From NCBI GenBank assembly GCA_020634565.1, contig JACKBN010000003.1:1-64000 (forward strand): 64,000 nucleotides of DNA, read 5' to 3'. The translations under genes and the position numbers were made by a program. Of the stretch, positions 1 through 8,034 are shown piece by piece. Within the stretch, counting starts at the first letter, position 1, and each line of letters begins with the position of its first letter. The notes beneath the pieces are model-generated. The model did not search any database. It was not told the origin of the DNA and saw nothing but the letters and a program-made list of their open reading frames with translations. This DNA comes from Ardenticatenaceae bacterium. GTDB lineage: Bacteria > Chloroflexota > Anaerolineae > Promineifilales > Promineifilaceae.

Positions 1-23
1 CGTTTTTGCGCAAGAAAGCGCGG

Positions 24-251
24 CTACGGGTTTACAGGATTTACTGAAATGAGCGTCAGCCCCAGATTGTTGATTTTTTTCAACACGCCGTGCAGCGCTG
101 CCTGGTCGCGGATAGGGCCGGTAAGGAGGGTACGGCCGTCTGCCGTGCGCGTCAGCGTGAAACCCTCAAACCATTCCTGCCAGCGGTCATCCAAATGACC
201 TTCAATTTCAATTTCGTACTGGCTGTGCTTGCCTGTGCTGTCGTTCATCAT
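24..251 (-). CDS. Small conserved protein, paralogue of the 12.5 kb protein
   Basis: A protein of about 75 residues. It aligns over almost its whole length with the 74-residue protein at 12520-12744. Both share GHLD-x-RW near the N-terminus, a DGxTxLTG core, DQAALHG and a tail of the form S-[VI]-NP-[VI]-NP. A longer reading from 281 is possible, but the double Met at 251/248 gives the length of the paralogue and is preferred. There is no signal peptide or membrane segment, and no family is recognised. Two divergent copies with the same motifs argue that this is a real gene. The function is unknown. Confidence 0.75.
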   Translation of the reverse strand: MMNDSTGKHSQYEIEIEGHLDDRWQEWFEGFTLTRTADGRTLLTGPIRDQAALHGVLKKINNLGLTLISVNPVNP

Positions 252-350
252 GCTGCAAGCATACGGGAAGCGGCAGCACAAATCCCCACAGCAAACTGTG
301 GTTGTGGTGGGGTAAAAACTGTAGGTTTAGAGGAGAGAAAAACTGTAGGT

Positions 351-418
351 GTACGGTGAACGGTAATCAGTAATCGGTAAACGGTAGGTGAAACCGATTA
401 CCGATTACGGATTACCGT
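351..418. repeat. Heptanucleotide-phased hairpin repeat (downstream of the AfsR-type gene)
   Basis: Degenerate 7-base units (GGTAATC, AGTAATC, GGTAAAC, GGTAGGT) are followed by their complements (ACCGATT, ACCGATT, ACGGATT), so the stretch folds back on itself. It lies just beyond the 3' end of the AfsR-type gene. A sister element sits at that gene's 5' end (3365-3444), so the gene is bracketed. Confidence 0.8.
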
Positions 419-421
419 CTT

Positions 422-3361
422 CTAAACGGGGAGCGATGCTAACACCTCAGCGATGAGGTCGGCCAACGGCCGTTCCGCCATTCGTGGATCCGGCGCAGCA
501 CTCGCTTGAGCCAGCAGGTCGGTGGCTTCCTGGGCGTATTGGCGCTCGGTGGCGGGGTGGGCGGCGATGAATTGCAAGAGGGGAACGGCCGTTGCCGTTT
601 CCCCCACTTCCAGCAGCAGCGCCCCCACCCCAGTGAGCACATCCATCAGCGCGGGCAGCGTTTCTGCGGCAAAACCCGCCTGCACCGCCCGCCGCAAAAT
701 CTGCCAGGCCTGCGTCGGCTCACCAGCGGCAAACAGCGCCAGCGCCTCAATCTTCTCGATGCGAATCCGCTGCACCGTGTCACCAATCTCGGTGGCAATG
801 GCCAGCCCAGCGGCGCATTCATCAATCGCCGCCTGCCACGCCCCCTGCCGGTAATGCACTTCCGCCAGATTTTGGTGAGCCACCATGCGCACCGGCTGGT
901 AGGCCATCTCCGCCGCCAACGGCAAGCAAGCGGCAAACTGTTCCCGCGCCGCATCTAGATCGCCCAGCGCCAGATAATTGGCCCCCAAATTATTGAGGAT
1001 GTGGGTCATGCCGCGCTGGTCGCCCAATGCTTCGGCCAGGGGCAGCGCCTCGTGGAGCTGGGCGATGGCCAGGGCGTAATCGCCGCGCCGCATGAAGAGA
1101 CTGCTCAGGTTCACCAGCGGCTTGAGCAGCCCCGGATCACCCAGCTGGCGATACAAAGCGGCACACTCTTGCAGCAGCGGAACGGCCGTATCAAACGCCC
1201 CGCTCTGAATGTGCAGCGTCCCCAGCAAATTGAGCGAAAAGGCCAACGCCTCGGCATCCTCGCGCCCGCGCAGGACGGCGACACTGCGCTCGGCGGCGTC
1301 CCGTGCGGCGGGCAGATCGCCCGTGCGGAAGAGGAACATGGCGTAGCGCCCCAGCAGCGTGCCCCAGACGATGGGCGCGGCTTGCGCTTGCGGTACGGCC
1401 GTTTCGGCCAATCCCGCCACCGCCTGGGCAAACAACACCTGCCCCTCGGCAAACTGATTGGTGACGGCGTACAGCCGGGCCAGCCCGTGCGCCGCCTCGG
1501 CCAGCAACCCCGTCTCCTGCTGGGCGATGGCAAACTGCCACATGGCGCGAATGTTGTCCAGCTCGGCCAGCAGTGCTTGTGGCTGGGCGGGCAGATGGCC
1601 GCTGCTGTGGGCGTGCAGCTGCTGGCTGAAGTAGCGGGCATGCTGCGCGTACACGGTTTCCGGCGCGTCCAATCGGGCCAGGGCAAATTGGCGAATGAGG
1701 GCGTGCAGGGCAAAACGGCCGTCGGCCCCATGCAGCAGTGATTTGGCCAGCAGGGTGCGCAAAATCGGGGCGGATACGTCTAGAGCGGCGGCGGAAACGG
1801 CCGTAAATCCACCACGAAAAACCGCCAATCGGGCCAGCGCCACCTGCTCCGCCGGAGCCAACTGCCGCCAGGAATGGTCGAACAGGGCGCGCAAGCTGCG
1901 GTGGCGCGGCGGCATGTCGGCAAAATCAACCGCCAATTCGGCGGTGGCCGTTTCTACCTGGGCCACCAGCGCCGCACAGTCGATCAGGTCCAGCTGCGCG
2001 GCGGCCAGCTCAATGCCCAGCGGCGACCCTTGCAGCAGGCGGCAGAGCGCAACCACGTGCGGTCGCCAAGCAGCCAAATCGAACTCAGGCTGTACGCGGC
2101 GGGCCAGTTGGGCAAACAGTTCGATGGCGGGAGAAACGGCCGTCTCCTTTTCAGGCAGCGGCAGGCCAGCCAGCGGCAGCACCCACGCGGTGCGCAGTCG
2201 AGGCGCTTCGCGGGAGGTAAGCACAATTTTCAGCTCCGGGGCGGCGGCCAGCAGCGCTTGTGCCAGTTCGGTAACGGCCGTTAACAGATGTTCGGCCCCA
2301 TCCAAAACGAGCAGCAGTTCGCGAGCAGCCAGCGTTTGGCCCAAAAATTGGCGCGGTGCAGCACCGGGCGGGATGGCCAGATCGAGCGCTTCGGCAACGG
2401 CCGTATCCAGCAAGGCGTCAGAGGCGAGATCGCCCAAGCGCACAAAACAGACGCCATCGAGAAAGGCGCGCTGCTGCCGGGCAGCTAACGCCAGCGCCAA
2501 GCTAGTTTTGCCAATGCCACCCAAGCCGGTGATGGCCACCAAACGGCAGGCGGGATCGGCCAAATGGGCGGTGAGCTGGGCCAGCTCCGACGCACGACCC
2601 ACCAGCGGCGGTGCAGTGGGCAGGGGGCGCGCTGGCGGTCGCTGCCGCAGCGCGACGATGCGTTGGTAGAGCGCTTCGGTTTCCGGCATGGGGTCCACGC
2701 CCAGCTCGGCGGCGAGCATGTCGCGGCACTGCTGGTATTGGCGCAGGGCGGCGCTGCTGTCGCCGCTGCGGGCCAGCAGGCGCATCAATTGGCGGTGCAC
2801 CGATTCGCGCCACGGCTCAATTTCCAGTAGGCGGCGGCTGTAGGCGATGGCGTCGTCAATCTGCCCGGCGCGCAGACATTGGTCGATGAGCTGTTCCAGC
2901 GCGGTGAGCGCTTGCAGCCGCAGCCGCTCGCGCTCTTGCAGCAGCCACAGCTCAAATTCGGGGGCGTCGCCCAGGGTTAGCCCCGCCAGTAAATCGCCCC
3001 GGTAGAGGGCCACGGCGGCGGCCAGATTGTCACTGTCGCCTTTTTGGATCAGGTCGCGGAACTGCTGCACGTCGAGGGTGAACGGCCTTTCCGGGGCAAA
3101 CCAGACGAGCTTGCGAGAGGTTTGCAGGAGGCCGGGCAGCCGTTTGTTGATGTTGTAAACGGCCGTACGCAGGCTGGTTTGCGCGTTTTCAGCGGCGGAT
3201 TCGCCCCACAGCAGCGCTTCAAGCTGCGGTCGGGCGTAAGAATCGCCGGTGATGGCCAAATAGGCCAGCAATGCCAGCCACTTTTCTGCCGCAAAATCGA
3301 GATTTGGCTCGTCCCCCGCCTGCACACGGGGCTGTCCCAAGAGTGTGAGTTGCAGTGTCAT
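422..3361 (-). CDS. AfsR/SARP-type transcriptional activator (OmpR-type HTH-BTAD-NB-ARC-TPR)
   Basis: A 979-residue cytoplasmic regulator. Residues 1-95 form the winged-helix DNA-binding domain typical of SARP/BTAD proteins (LLGQPRV start, LLWG...AENAQTSLRTAVYNINK). Residues 96-240 are the bacterial transcriptional activator domain, with E-WR-S-V-H-R and the ELGVDPMPET pattern. The STAND ATPase follows: Walker A GLGGIGKTS at about 279-287 and a Walker B-like LLLVLDGAEHL near 350. The C-terminal half (about 600-950) is TPR-like and Ala/Leu-rich. By analogy with AfsR, ATP binding and a ligand or partner sensed by the TPRs would gate activation. The adjacent lipoprotein is on the other strand and the target genes are unknown. 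The gene is intact and flanked on both sides by heptad hairpins. Confidence 0.9.
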   Translation of the reverse strand: MTLQLTLLGQPRVQAGDEPNLDFAAEKWLALLAYLAITGDSYARPQLEALLWGESAAENAQTSLRTAVYNINKRLPGLLQTSRKLVWFAPERPFTLDVQQFRDLIQKGDSDNLAAAVALYRGDLLAGLTLGDAPEFELWLLQERERLRLQALTALEQLIDQCLRAGQIDDAIAYSRRLLEIEPWRESVHRQLMRLLARSGDSSAALRQYQQCRDMLAAELGVDPMPETEALYQRIVALRQRPPARPLPTAPPLVGRASELAQLTAHLADPACRLVAITGLGGIGKTSLALALAARQQRAFLDGVCFVRLGDLASDALLDTAVAEALDLAIPPGAAPRQFLGQTLAARELLLVLDGAEHLLTAVTELAQALLAAAPELKIVLTSREAPRLRTAWVLPLAGLPLPEKETAVSPAIELFAQLARRVQPEFDLAAWRPHVVALCRLLQGSPLGIELAAAQLDLIDCAALVAQVETATAELAVDFADMPPRHRSLRALFDHSWRQLAPAEQVALARLAVFRGGFTAVSAAALDVSAPILRTLLAKSLLHGADGRFALHALIRQFALARLDAPETVYAQHARYFSQQLHAHSSGHLPAQPQALLAELDNIRAMWQFAIAQQETGLLAEAAHGLARLYAVTNQFAEGQVLFAQAVAGLAETAVPQAQAAPIVWGTLLGRYAMFLFRTGDLPAARDAAERSVAVLRGREDAEALAFSLNLLGTLHIQSGAFDTAVPLLQECAALYRQLGDPGLLKPLVNLSSLFMRRGDYALAIAQLHEALPLAEALGDQRGMTHILNNLGANYLALGDLDAAREQFAACLPLAAEMAYQPVRMVAHQNLAEVHYRQGAWQAAIDECAAGLAIATEIGDTVQRIRIEKIEALALFAAGEPTQAWQILRRAVQAGFAAETLPALMDVLTGVGALLLEVGETATAVPLLQFIAAHPATERQYAQEATDLLAQASAAPDPRMAERPLADLIAEVLASLPV

Positions 3362-3364
3362 TTT

Positions 3365-3444
3365 CGGTAATCAGTAATCGGTAATCCGTGAACGGTGAAC
3401 GGCAACCGATTACTGTTTACGGTTTACCGATTCCTGTTTCACGG
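3365..3444. repeat. Heptanucleotide-phased hairpin repeat (upstream of the AfsR-type gene)
   Basis: Units GGTAATC, AGTAATC, GGTAATC, CGTGAAC, GGTGAAC run into GGCAACC, GATTACT, GTTTACG, GTTTACC, GATTCCT, GTTTCAC, keeping a strict 7-base register. It begins 4 bases from the start codon of the AfsR-type gene, so it also occupies that gene's promoter. Confidence 0.8.
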
Positions 3445-3747
3445 TGCGTTGACGGAAGCCCTTTAGACTGCCTGATTGTGTCCGTTACATGCGGGCTGCC
3501 CGTCACAAACGGGCGAAAGTATAGCATAAAGGTGGTGAAGTTTGCTGAACCAATCGTCACATACGGCCGTTTTTCTGCTGCGCTGTTGGGCAGAGCCGGG
3601 CAGTTCTGCCGAGGCTTCTGTCTGGCGGTTCCGGTTGGAAAATCCGCGCACCGGCAAGGCACACAGCTTCACCAGCCTGAAGGCATTAAACACATTTTTA
3701 GCATCTTATTTAGACCAAATCACAGACGAATTCAAGGAGATACCGTG
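3445..3747. other. Non-coding stretch upstream of the lipoprotein
   Basis: About 300 bases with no convincing gene. It holds one copy of the palindrome at 3563-3572. The open frame that runs through it in phase with the lipoprotein lacks a signal-peptide-compatible start and is judged non-coding. The strong ribosome binding site AAGGAGA at 3734-3740 belongs to the lipoprotein. Confidence 0.55.
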
Positions 3748-4677
3748 ATGAAAAAATTTCTAATATTACCTTTAATCCTCTTCGCCCTGACGCTGGCGGC
3801 CTGTAGCAATCCAATCGAACAATTGCAAGAAGCGGCCTCGCAAGAGCTTGCCGAAGCAGTGGTGGAACAGGCCACGGGCGCAGACAACGTGGAGTTCAGC
3901 GCCGACGACGGCGAATTCTCGTTTAGCGTGGATGGCGAAGACGGCGCACAGGTAGACGTTTCGGTTGAGGAAGGCAGCGATATCGAGGCGATTACCGGCA
4001 TGGGCTTCAACATTCCCCTGCCCGACGGGCTGGTGAACGGAGCGGTGCAGCGGATTGACAACGACGGCGAAGAGATGATGATCAACGCCTCGTTTGAAGC
4101 ACCAGATTTGACCACCGCCGAACTGTATCAGGCAATGCACGAGGCGCTGACGAGCCAGGGATTCATCTATTTTGACCCGACCAACAGCGGCAAAACGGAG
4201 CCAGACGCCGAGCAGTTACAGATGATCGTGGCATACCAACATGCCGACGGCTACCAGTTCACGATTATGGGCGACAACACGGGCGTGCTGTTTGGCCTGG
4301 TGCGGCTGGAAAACGGCGCGGTGCCGGAAGTGGTTGAAGATGTGGCAGTCGGCCCCATCCCCACCGTTTTGGATGGCAGTATGGCGCTGGACAAAAGTAG
4401 CTACCAGGCGGGTGAGGCGATTGTGATAACGCTGGCGATCAACACGCCGCTAGCTAGTGATGCCTGGGTGGGCATTGTCCCCGCCGACACGCCGCACGGA
4501 TTAGAAGCGGACGGTGACGCAGTGGATGTTACCTATGAATACGTGAGTAATGCCGTTGAGGGTCAGGTGACGCTGTACGCCCCGAGCGAGGCCGGCAGCT
4601 ACGATGTTCGCCTGTTTAATACGGATGCGTCGGACGGTGTGGAGCTGGCTTCTGAAACCATCACCGTGACAGAGTAA
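3748..4677 (+). CDS. Secreted lipoprotein of unknown function
   Basis: A 309-residue protein with a classical lipoprotein signal: MKK start, hydrophobic core and lipobox LAAC at residues 16-19, so it is probably anchored outside the cell membrane. The start at 3748 is fixed by AAGGAGA eight bases upstream; the open frame continues further upstream but without a signal peptide. The N-terminal half of the mature part is strongly acidic. The C-terminal 100 residues read like an Ig-like or bacterial adhesion fold (DKSSYQAGEAIVITLAIN, YAPSEAGSYDVRLF). No enzyme motif is seen. It is followed by a terminator made from two palindrome copies. Confidence 0.8.
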   Translation: MKKFLILPLILFALTLAACSNPIEQLQEAASQELAEAVVEQATGADNVEFSADDGEFSFSVDGEDGAQVDVSVEEGSDIEAITGMGFNIPLPDGLVNGAVQRIDNDGEEMMINASFEAPDLTTAELYQAMHEALTSQGFIYFDPTNSGKTEPDAEQLQMIVAYQHADGYQFTIMGDNTGVLFGLVRLENGAVPEVVEDVAVGPIPTVLDGSMALDKSSYQAGEAIVITLAINTPLASDAWVGIVPADTPHGLEADGDAVDVTYEYVSNAVEGQVTLYAPSEAGSYDVRLFNTDASDGVELASETITVTE

Positions 4678-4703
4678 ATTTTTGTAGCAGGATCATTTTG
4701 AAG

Positions 4704-4738
4704 AACGGCCGTTTGCGGGAGTGAACGGCCGTTTTTTT
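4704..4738 (+). terminator. Rho-independent terminator built from two AACGGCCGTT copies
   Basis: AACGGCCGTT at 4704-4713 pairs with a second copy at 4724-4733 across a 10-base loop. A run of seven T follows at 4732-4738. It sits 26 bases after the lipoprotein stop codon. Confidence 0.75.
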
Positions 4739-4772
4739 GGTTTCACACAGCTCTTGACAACCCGATTGGCTG

Positions 4773-4793
4773 GTAGTATCGTTTGCATACTAC
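4773..4793 (+). promoter_or_regulatory. Candidate VapB operator
   Basis: A perfect inverted repeat, GTAGTAT (4773-4779) and ATACTAC (4787-4793), separated by 7 bases. A further half-site TAGTATT lies at 4801-4807. A TTGACA -35-like box is at 4754-4759. Autoregulation through such a palindrome is usual for ribbon-helix-helix antitoxins. The exact -10 is unclear because the best candidate overlaps the operator. Confidence 0.6.
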
Positions 4794-4823
4794 GCGCAGA
4801 TAGTATTAACGCTGGAGTATGAA

Positions 4824-5075
4824 ATGGCAAATTATACAGAACGGGTACAAACGGTTTTAACCAAAGAGCAGTACGATCAGTTAATGGAACTGGCTGAATA
4901 CGAGCAAAAGCCGTTGAGCGTCATGATTCGCGAAGCGGTTGTGGAACGTTATTTGGTGCAGATAGACGCCAAAAAACGACAACAGGCGTTGGCAAACCTG
5001 CTGGCACTAGAGGCGCCCGTGGCCGATTGGCCCCAAATGGAAGCCGAAATTGAGCAGGGAGCGCTGGATGAGTGA
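4824..5075 (+). CDS. Ribbon-helix-helix antitoxin (VapB-like)
   Basis: An 83-residue antitoxin. The N-terminal 45 residues fit a ribbon-helix-helix DNA-binding fold: beta strand RVQTVLTKEQYDQL, then a helix with PLSVMIREAVVERYL. The C-terminal 35 residues are acidic and helical, the part expected to wrap the toxin. Its stop TGA overlaps the toxin gene (ATG at 5068), so the two are translationally coupled. The upstream palindrome suggests that the complex represses its own promoter. Confidence 0.85.
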   Translation: MANYTERVQTVLTKEQYDQLMELAEYEQKPLSVMIREAVVERYLVQIDAKKRQQALANLLALEAPVADWPQMEAEIEQGALDE

Positions 5076-5505
5076 AGCGCCTTACTTTTTGGACGTCAAT
5101 GTGCCGATGTACGCCGCTGGCAAAGAACATCCTTATAAGGCAGCCTGTGTACACGTACTGACGGAGATTGCTAACGGCCGTTTAGATGCCGTCATTAGCA
5201 CTGAAATCATTCAGGAAATTTTGTATCGTTTTGGGGCAATGGGTCAAGTACAGGTGGGTGTGCAAATGGCAACTAGTTTAATGGATTTGGTGCCAGATGT
5301 GCTGCCAGTGACGGTCGAAGATATGCAAACGGCCGTTGCGCTCTTTGCGGAATATGGACCAAAAGGGGTAAAGGCGCGAGATGTGGTGCATACGGCCGTT
5401 ATGCACACCCACCAACTCACCCACATCATCTCCACCGACAAACATTTCGACCAATTTGACGGCATCACCCGCCTGGACCCACACGACATGTTTGTTGCTG
5501 GGTGA
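5068..5505 (+). CDS. PIN-domain ribonuclease toxin (VapC-like)
   Basis: A 145-residue PIN-domain protein, partner of the antitoxin just upstream (8-base overlap). The metal-binding acidic residues expected of PIN nucleases are present: Asp in FLDVNVPMY near the N-terminus, Glu in STEIIQEIL, Asp in KARDVVHTAVM and Asp in IISTDKHFDQF. VapC toxins of this class cut RNA, often tRNA; the target here is not predictable. The start at 5068 is chosen over an upstream in-frame ATG at 5050 because it begins immediately before the PIN core. Confidence 0.88.
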   Translation: MSEAPYFLDVNVPMYAAGKEHPYKAACVHVLTEIANGRLDAVISTEIIQEILYRFGAMGQVQVGVQMATSLMDLVPDVLPVTVEDMQTAVALFAEYGPKGVKARDVVHTAVMHTHQLTHIISTDKHFDQFDGITRLDPHDMFVAG

Positions 5506-5534
5506 GAGGTTTTGTCTGTTGTCCCGTTCCTCCG

Positions 5535-7826
5535 CTAAACCAACCCCAACTCCCGCGCTTTGGCGATGGCCAGGGCGCGTTTGCTGACGCCCAGCTTACT
5601 GTAGATATTTTTGTTGTGGTAGAGAACGGTGTTTAGACTGATAAACAGCTTGTCGGCAATCTCTGAGTTCTTCAGCCCGGCGGCAATGAGCGCCAAAATC
5701 TCCAGCTCGCGCTCGCTGAGGGGATCGACGAGGGGTTGTTCCGGCGGTGCGGCTTCCGGCTGGGCCATAGCCTGGGCGTAGGCCAGCGAAGCTCCGGCGG
5801 CGACCAATCGAGCCATTTCCAACTGGGCCGGATTGGGATTTGGTTGGTAAACCACCTCCTGCAGGAAAGCAATTTGCTGGGCAAGATTGGGGTTTTTGAG
5901 AGATACGGCCGTTCTCACCACCTCTTCCACCGCCAAGGCAACACCTTCCGTATTCCCCGCCGCCTGCTCCACCAGTGCCAGCAACATGCCGCTGCGCAGC
6001 AGCCCGCTGGCCTCGTTGGCAAAGCGGCAATACGTTTCAACCTGGGCGATCTCCTGCCGCGCCGCGTCTAAATCTCCGGCCAAAAAGGCCAGATGCGCCA
6101 GTCCCAAATGCACGTAAGTGAGCAGTGGACTCTGCCCCAGCCCTTGCCCGGTGGCGAAAGCGAGTGTTTCCTGCAAAACGGCCGTTGCCGTCGGCACCTC
6201 CCCGCGCAGCAGATGGGCCAATCCCAAGTAACCACCTGCCAAAAAGGCCGTGTTCATGTTCTGGCTTTGCCGGGCCAGGACGGCCGTTTCTTCCAACAGA
6301 GACACGGCTTTATCCAGATTGCCAGCCTCGGTCATGAGCTGCACCACGCCCAACTGCGCCAGCGCCGTACAGCGGGCCACGGCCCGATCAGGCGGCGTCA
6401 GTTCCAGGGCCAGGGCTGCTTCCTTTTGCATCACCGGCAGATTTTCAAAGGCGCGGGCGTTGTTGGCCCGAATGATTGCCGTGACAGCGCGGATGTCTGG
6501 CGCGCCGTGAGCGGCCGTTTCTGCCGCCTGCAAATAGGGTTCGACGGCATCCTTCTCGCCCTGGTTCACCAGCACCCAGGCGTAGTCCAGGCAGAGGCGC
6601 GGCTGCTGCACCAACAGGTCATGCGGAAACGCATCGTACCAGCGGCGCAGGCGGGTGAGCTTGCCCTGAAAGAGGTAGGTCAGCCCATTTTCGGCCAGCA
6701 GGGGAACGGCCGTATCCCACGCCCCCGCCCCGATAGCATACTCAATCGCATCTTCCACCAACCCATTTGCCGCACACCAAACGGCCGCTTTTTGGCGAAT
6801 GGTTTGGGCCGTGGCGGCAGGCACTTTTTGCCGCAGCAGGTCGGCAAAGAGGTGATGGTAGCGGTACCAGCGCCGCTCGTCGTCGAGGGAGATGAGGAAG
6901 GTGTTGCTGGCTTCTAGCTGCTCCAAAATCGCTTGGGCCGCGGCTTCCGGCATGATGGCTTCACACAGGTTGGCGTTGAGACGGTGCAGAACGGCCGTTT
7001 GCAGCAAAAACGCCTGCACGTCGGGCGACACTTGGGCCAGCACTTCGTCCGTCAGGTAATCCATGATGAAGCGGTGGCTGCCGGTGAAGCTTTGCACAAA
7101 GCCGTCCAGATCACCGCCGCGATTTTGCATGGAGAGAGCCGCCATTTGCAGCCCGGCAATCCAACCTTCGGTGCGCGCTTCCAGCGCCGCGATTTGCTTG
7201 GGCAGCAGCGTGAGGCCCATCGTTTGCTGGAGAAATTCGGCCGCTTCGGCCTCGGTGAAGCGCAGGTCGTCGGCGCGCAGTTCCACCAGTTCACCCCGCG
7301 CCCGCAGCCGGGAAATGGGGAAGCCGGGGTCGCTGCGGCTGGTGAGCACCAGGGTCATTTGCGGCGGCATCAGGTCCAGCAAAGACGCCAGCGCGCCGTC
7401 TACTTCGGCGGAGTCAATGGCGTGGTAGTCGTCGAGGATGAGCAGGAAGGGAGCAGAGACGGGCACCAGATCGTTGACCAGCGCTTTGAGCAGCGTTTTG
7501 GCGGGGATGGTCTGGTTGGCTTGCAGCAGTTGGTCGAGGCTGTTTTGCGTGTCGGGTAACGGCCGTATCGCCGCCGCCAAATAGCGGAAAAATTGCTGTG
7601 GATCGCTGTCGTCTTCGTCCAGCGAGAGCCAGCTGACGGGCACGCCCTCTAGCTGGCGCAGCCAGTTGGTCACCAGGGTTGTTTTGCCGTAGCCAGCCGG
7701 GGCAGAAATGAGCACCAGCTTGGTTTGCGGGTTTACTGTCAGTCGAGACAGCAGTCGGGGGCGTTCTACCCAATCGGGCCGGGCAGAGGGCAGATACAGC
7801 TTTGTGGGCAGCAATGTGTCAAACAT
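5535..7826 (-). CDS. MalT-like LuxR-family ATP-dependent regulator
   Basis: A 763-residue STAND regulator. Walker A APAGYGKTT lies at 42-50 and the Walker B region LLILDDYHAID near 130. A long TPR-like sensor fills the middle. A C-terminal LuxR/GerE helix-turn-helix follows (LSERELEILALIAAGLKNSEIADKL... recognition helix SLNTVLYHNKNIYSKLG). MalT-type proteins bind an inducer and ATP, oligomerise and activate promoters. It is the first of three paralogues here and the shortest. A TATAAT box lies only 8 bases before the start codon, suggesting a leaderless mRNA. The downstream gene is convergent, so its targets may be the leftward genes that precede it. Confidence 0.92.
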   Translation of the reverse strand: MFDTLLPTKLYLPSARPDWVERPRLLSRLTVNPQTKLVLISAPAGYGKTTLVTNWLRQLEGVPVSWLSLDEDDSDPQQFFRYLAAAIRPLPDTQNSLDQLLQANQTIPAKTLLKALVNDLVPVSAPFLLILDDYHAIDSAEVDGALASLLDLMPPQMTLVLTSRSDPGFPISRLRARGELVELRADDLRFTEAEAAEFLQQTMGLTLLPKQIAALEARTEGWIAGLQMAALSMQNRGGDLDGFVQSFTGSHRFIMDYLTDEVLAQVSPDVQAFLLQTAVLHRLNANLCEAIMPEAAAQAILEQLEASNTFLISLDDERRWYRYHHLFADLLRQKVPAATAQTIRQKAAVWCAANGLVEDAIEYAIGAGAWDTAVPLLAENGLTYLFQGKLTRLRRWYDAFPHDLLVQQPRLCLDYAWVLVNQGEKDAVEPYLQAAETAAHGAPDIRAVTAIIRANNARAFENLPVMQKEAALALELTPPDRAVARCTALAQLGVVQLMTEAGNLDKAVSLLEETAVLARQSQNMNTAFLAGGYLGLAHLLRGEVPTATAVLQETLAFATGQGLGQSPLLTYVHLGLAHLAFLAGDLDAARQEIAQVETYCRFANEASGLLRSGMLLALVEQAAGNTEGVALAVEEVVRTAVSLKNPNLAQQIAFLQEVVYQPNPNPAQLEMARLVAAGASLAYAQAMAQPEAAPPEQPLVDPLSERELEILALIAAGLKNSEIADKLFISLNTVLYHNKNIYSKLGVSKRALAIAKARELGLV

Positions 7827-7834
7827 GGGGCGGG

Positions 7835-7840
7835 ATTATA
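7835..7840 (-). promoter_or_regulatory. -10 box TATAAT, leaderless start of LuxR gene 1
   Basis: TATAAT on the minus strand ends 8 bases before the ATG at 7826, leaving no room for a ribosome binding site. The preceding bases CTTTTCGCC nearly match those before a TATAAT at 33621-33626 (CCTTTCGCC), upstream of the thioesterase. Confidence 0.6.
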
Positions 7841-7936
7841 GGCGAAAAGGTTGCGGGTGGGTAACGGCCGTTTGGCAAAATTATCGAACAATCCACGCTG
7901 CTAATAGCCTCGTCGTGACGAATGAATCGTTGCAAC

Positions 7937-7978
7937 TCAATCTCACCCTTCTTTCTCAGGGAAGAAGGGTGAGATTGA
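7937..7978. repeat. Long perfect hairpin after the serine hydrolase gene
   Basis: A 17-base perfect stem (7937-7953 with 7962-7978, TCAATCTCACCCTTCTT and its complement) with an 8-base loop. It lies between the 3' end of the serine hydrolase and the promoter of the LuxR gene. No T-run follows on the minus strand, so it may be an mRNA-stabilising structure or a factor-dependent terminator. Confidence 0.65.
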
Positions 7979-8034
7979 AAACTTCTGATTACCCTTGTTT
8001 TCGTTCACCAGCACACCACCCACTGCAAAATCAG

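Noticed and set aside
1695..2669. Long open frame (324 codons) antisense to the AfsR-type gene
   Set aside because: Ser/Arg/Ala-rich translation with no domain, exactly opposite a clear regulator; a composition shadow. The same holds for other antisense frames over the LuxR, UvrA and propeller genes.
3388..3747. N-terminal extension of the lipoprotein to 3388
   Set aside because: It would bury the signal peptide and lipobox 120 residues inside; AAGGAGA marks the real start at 3748.
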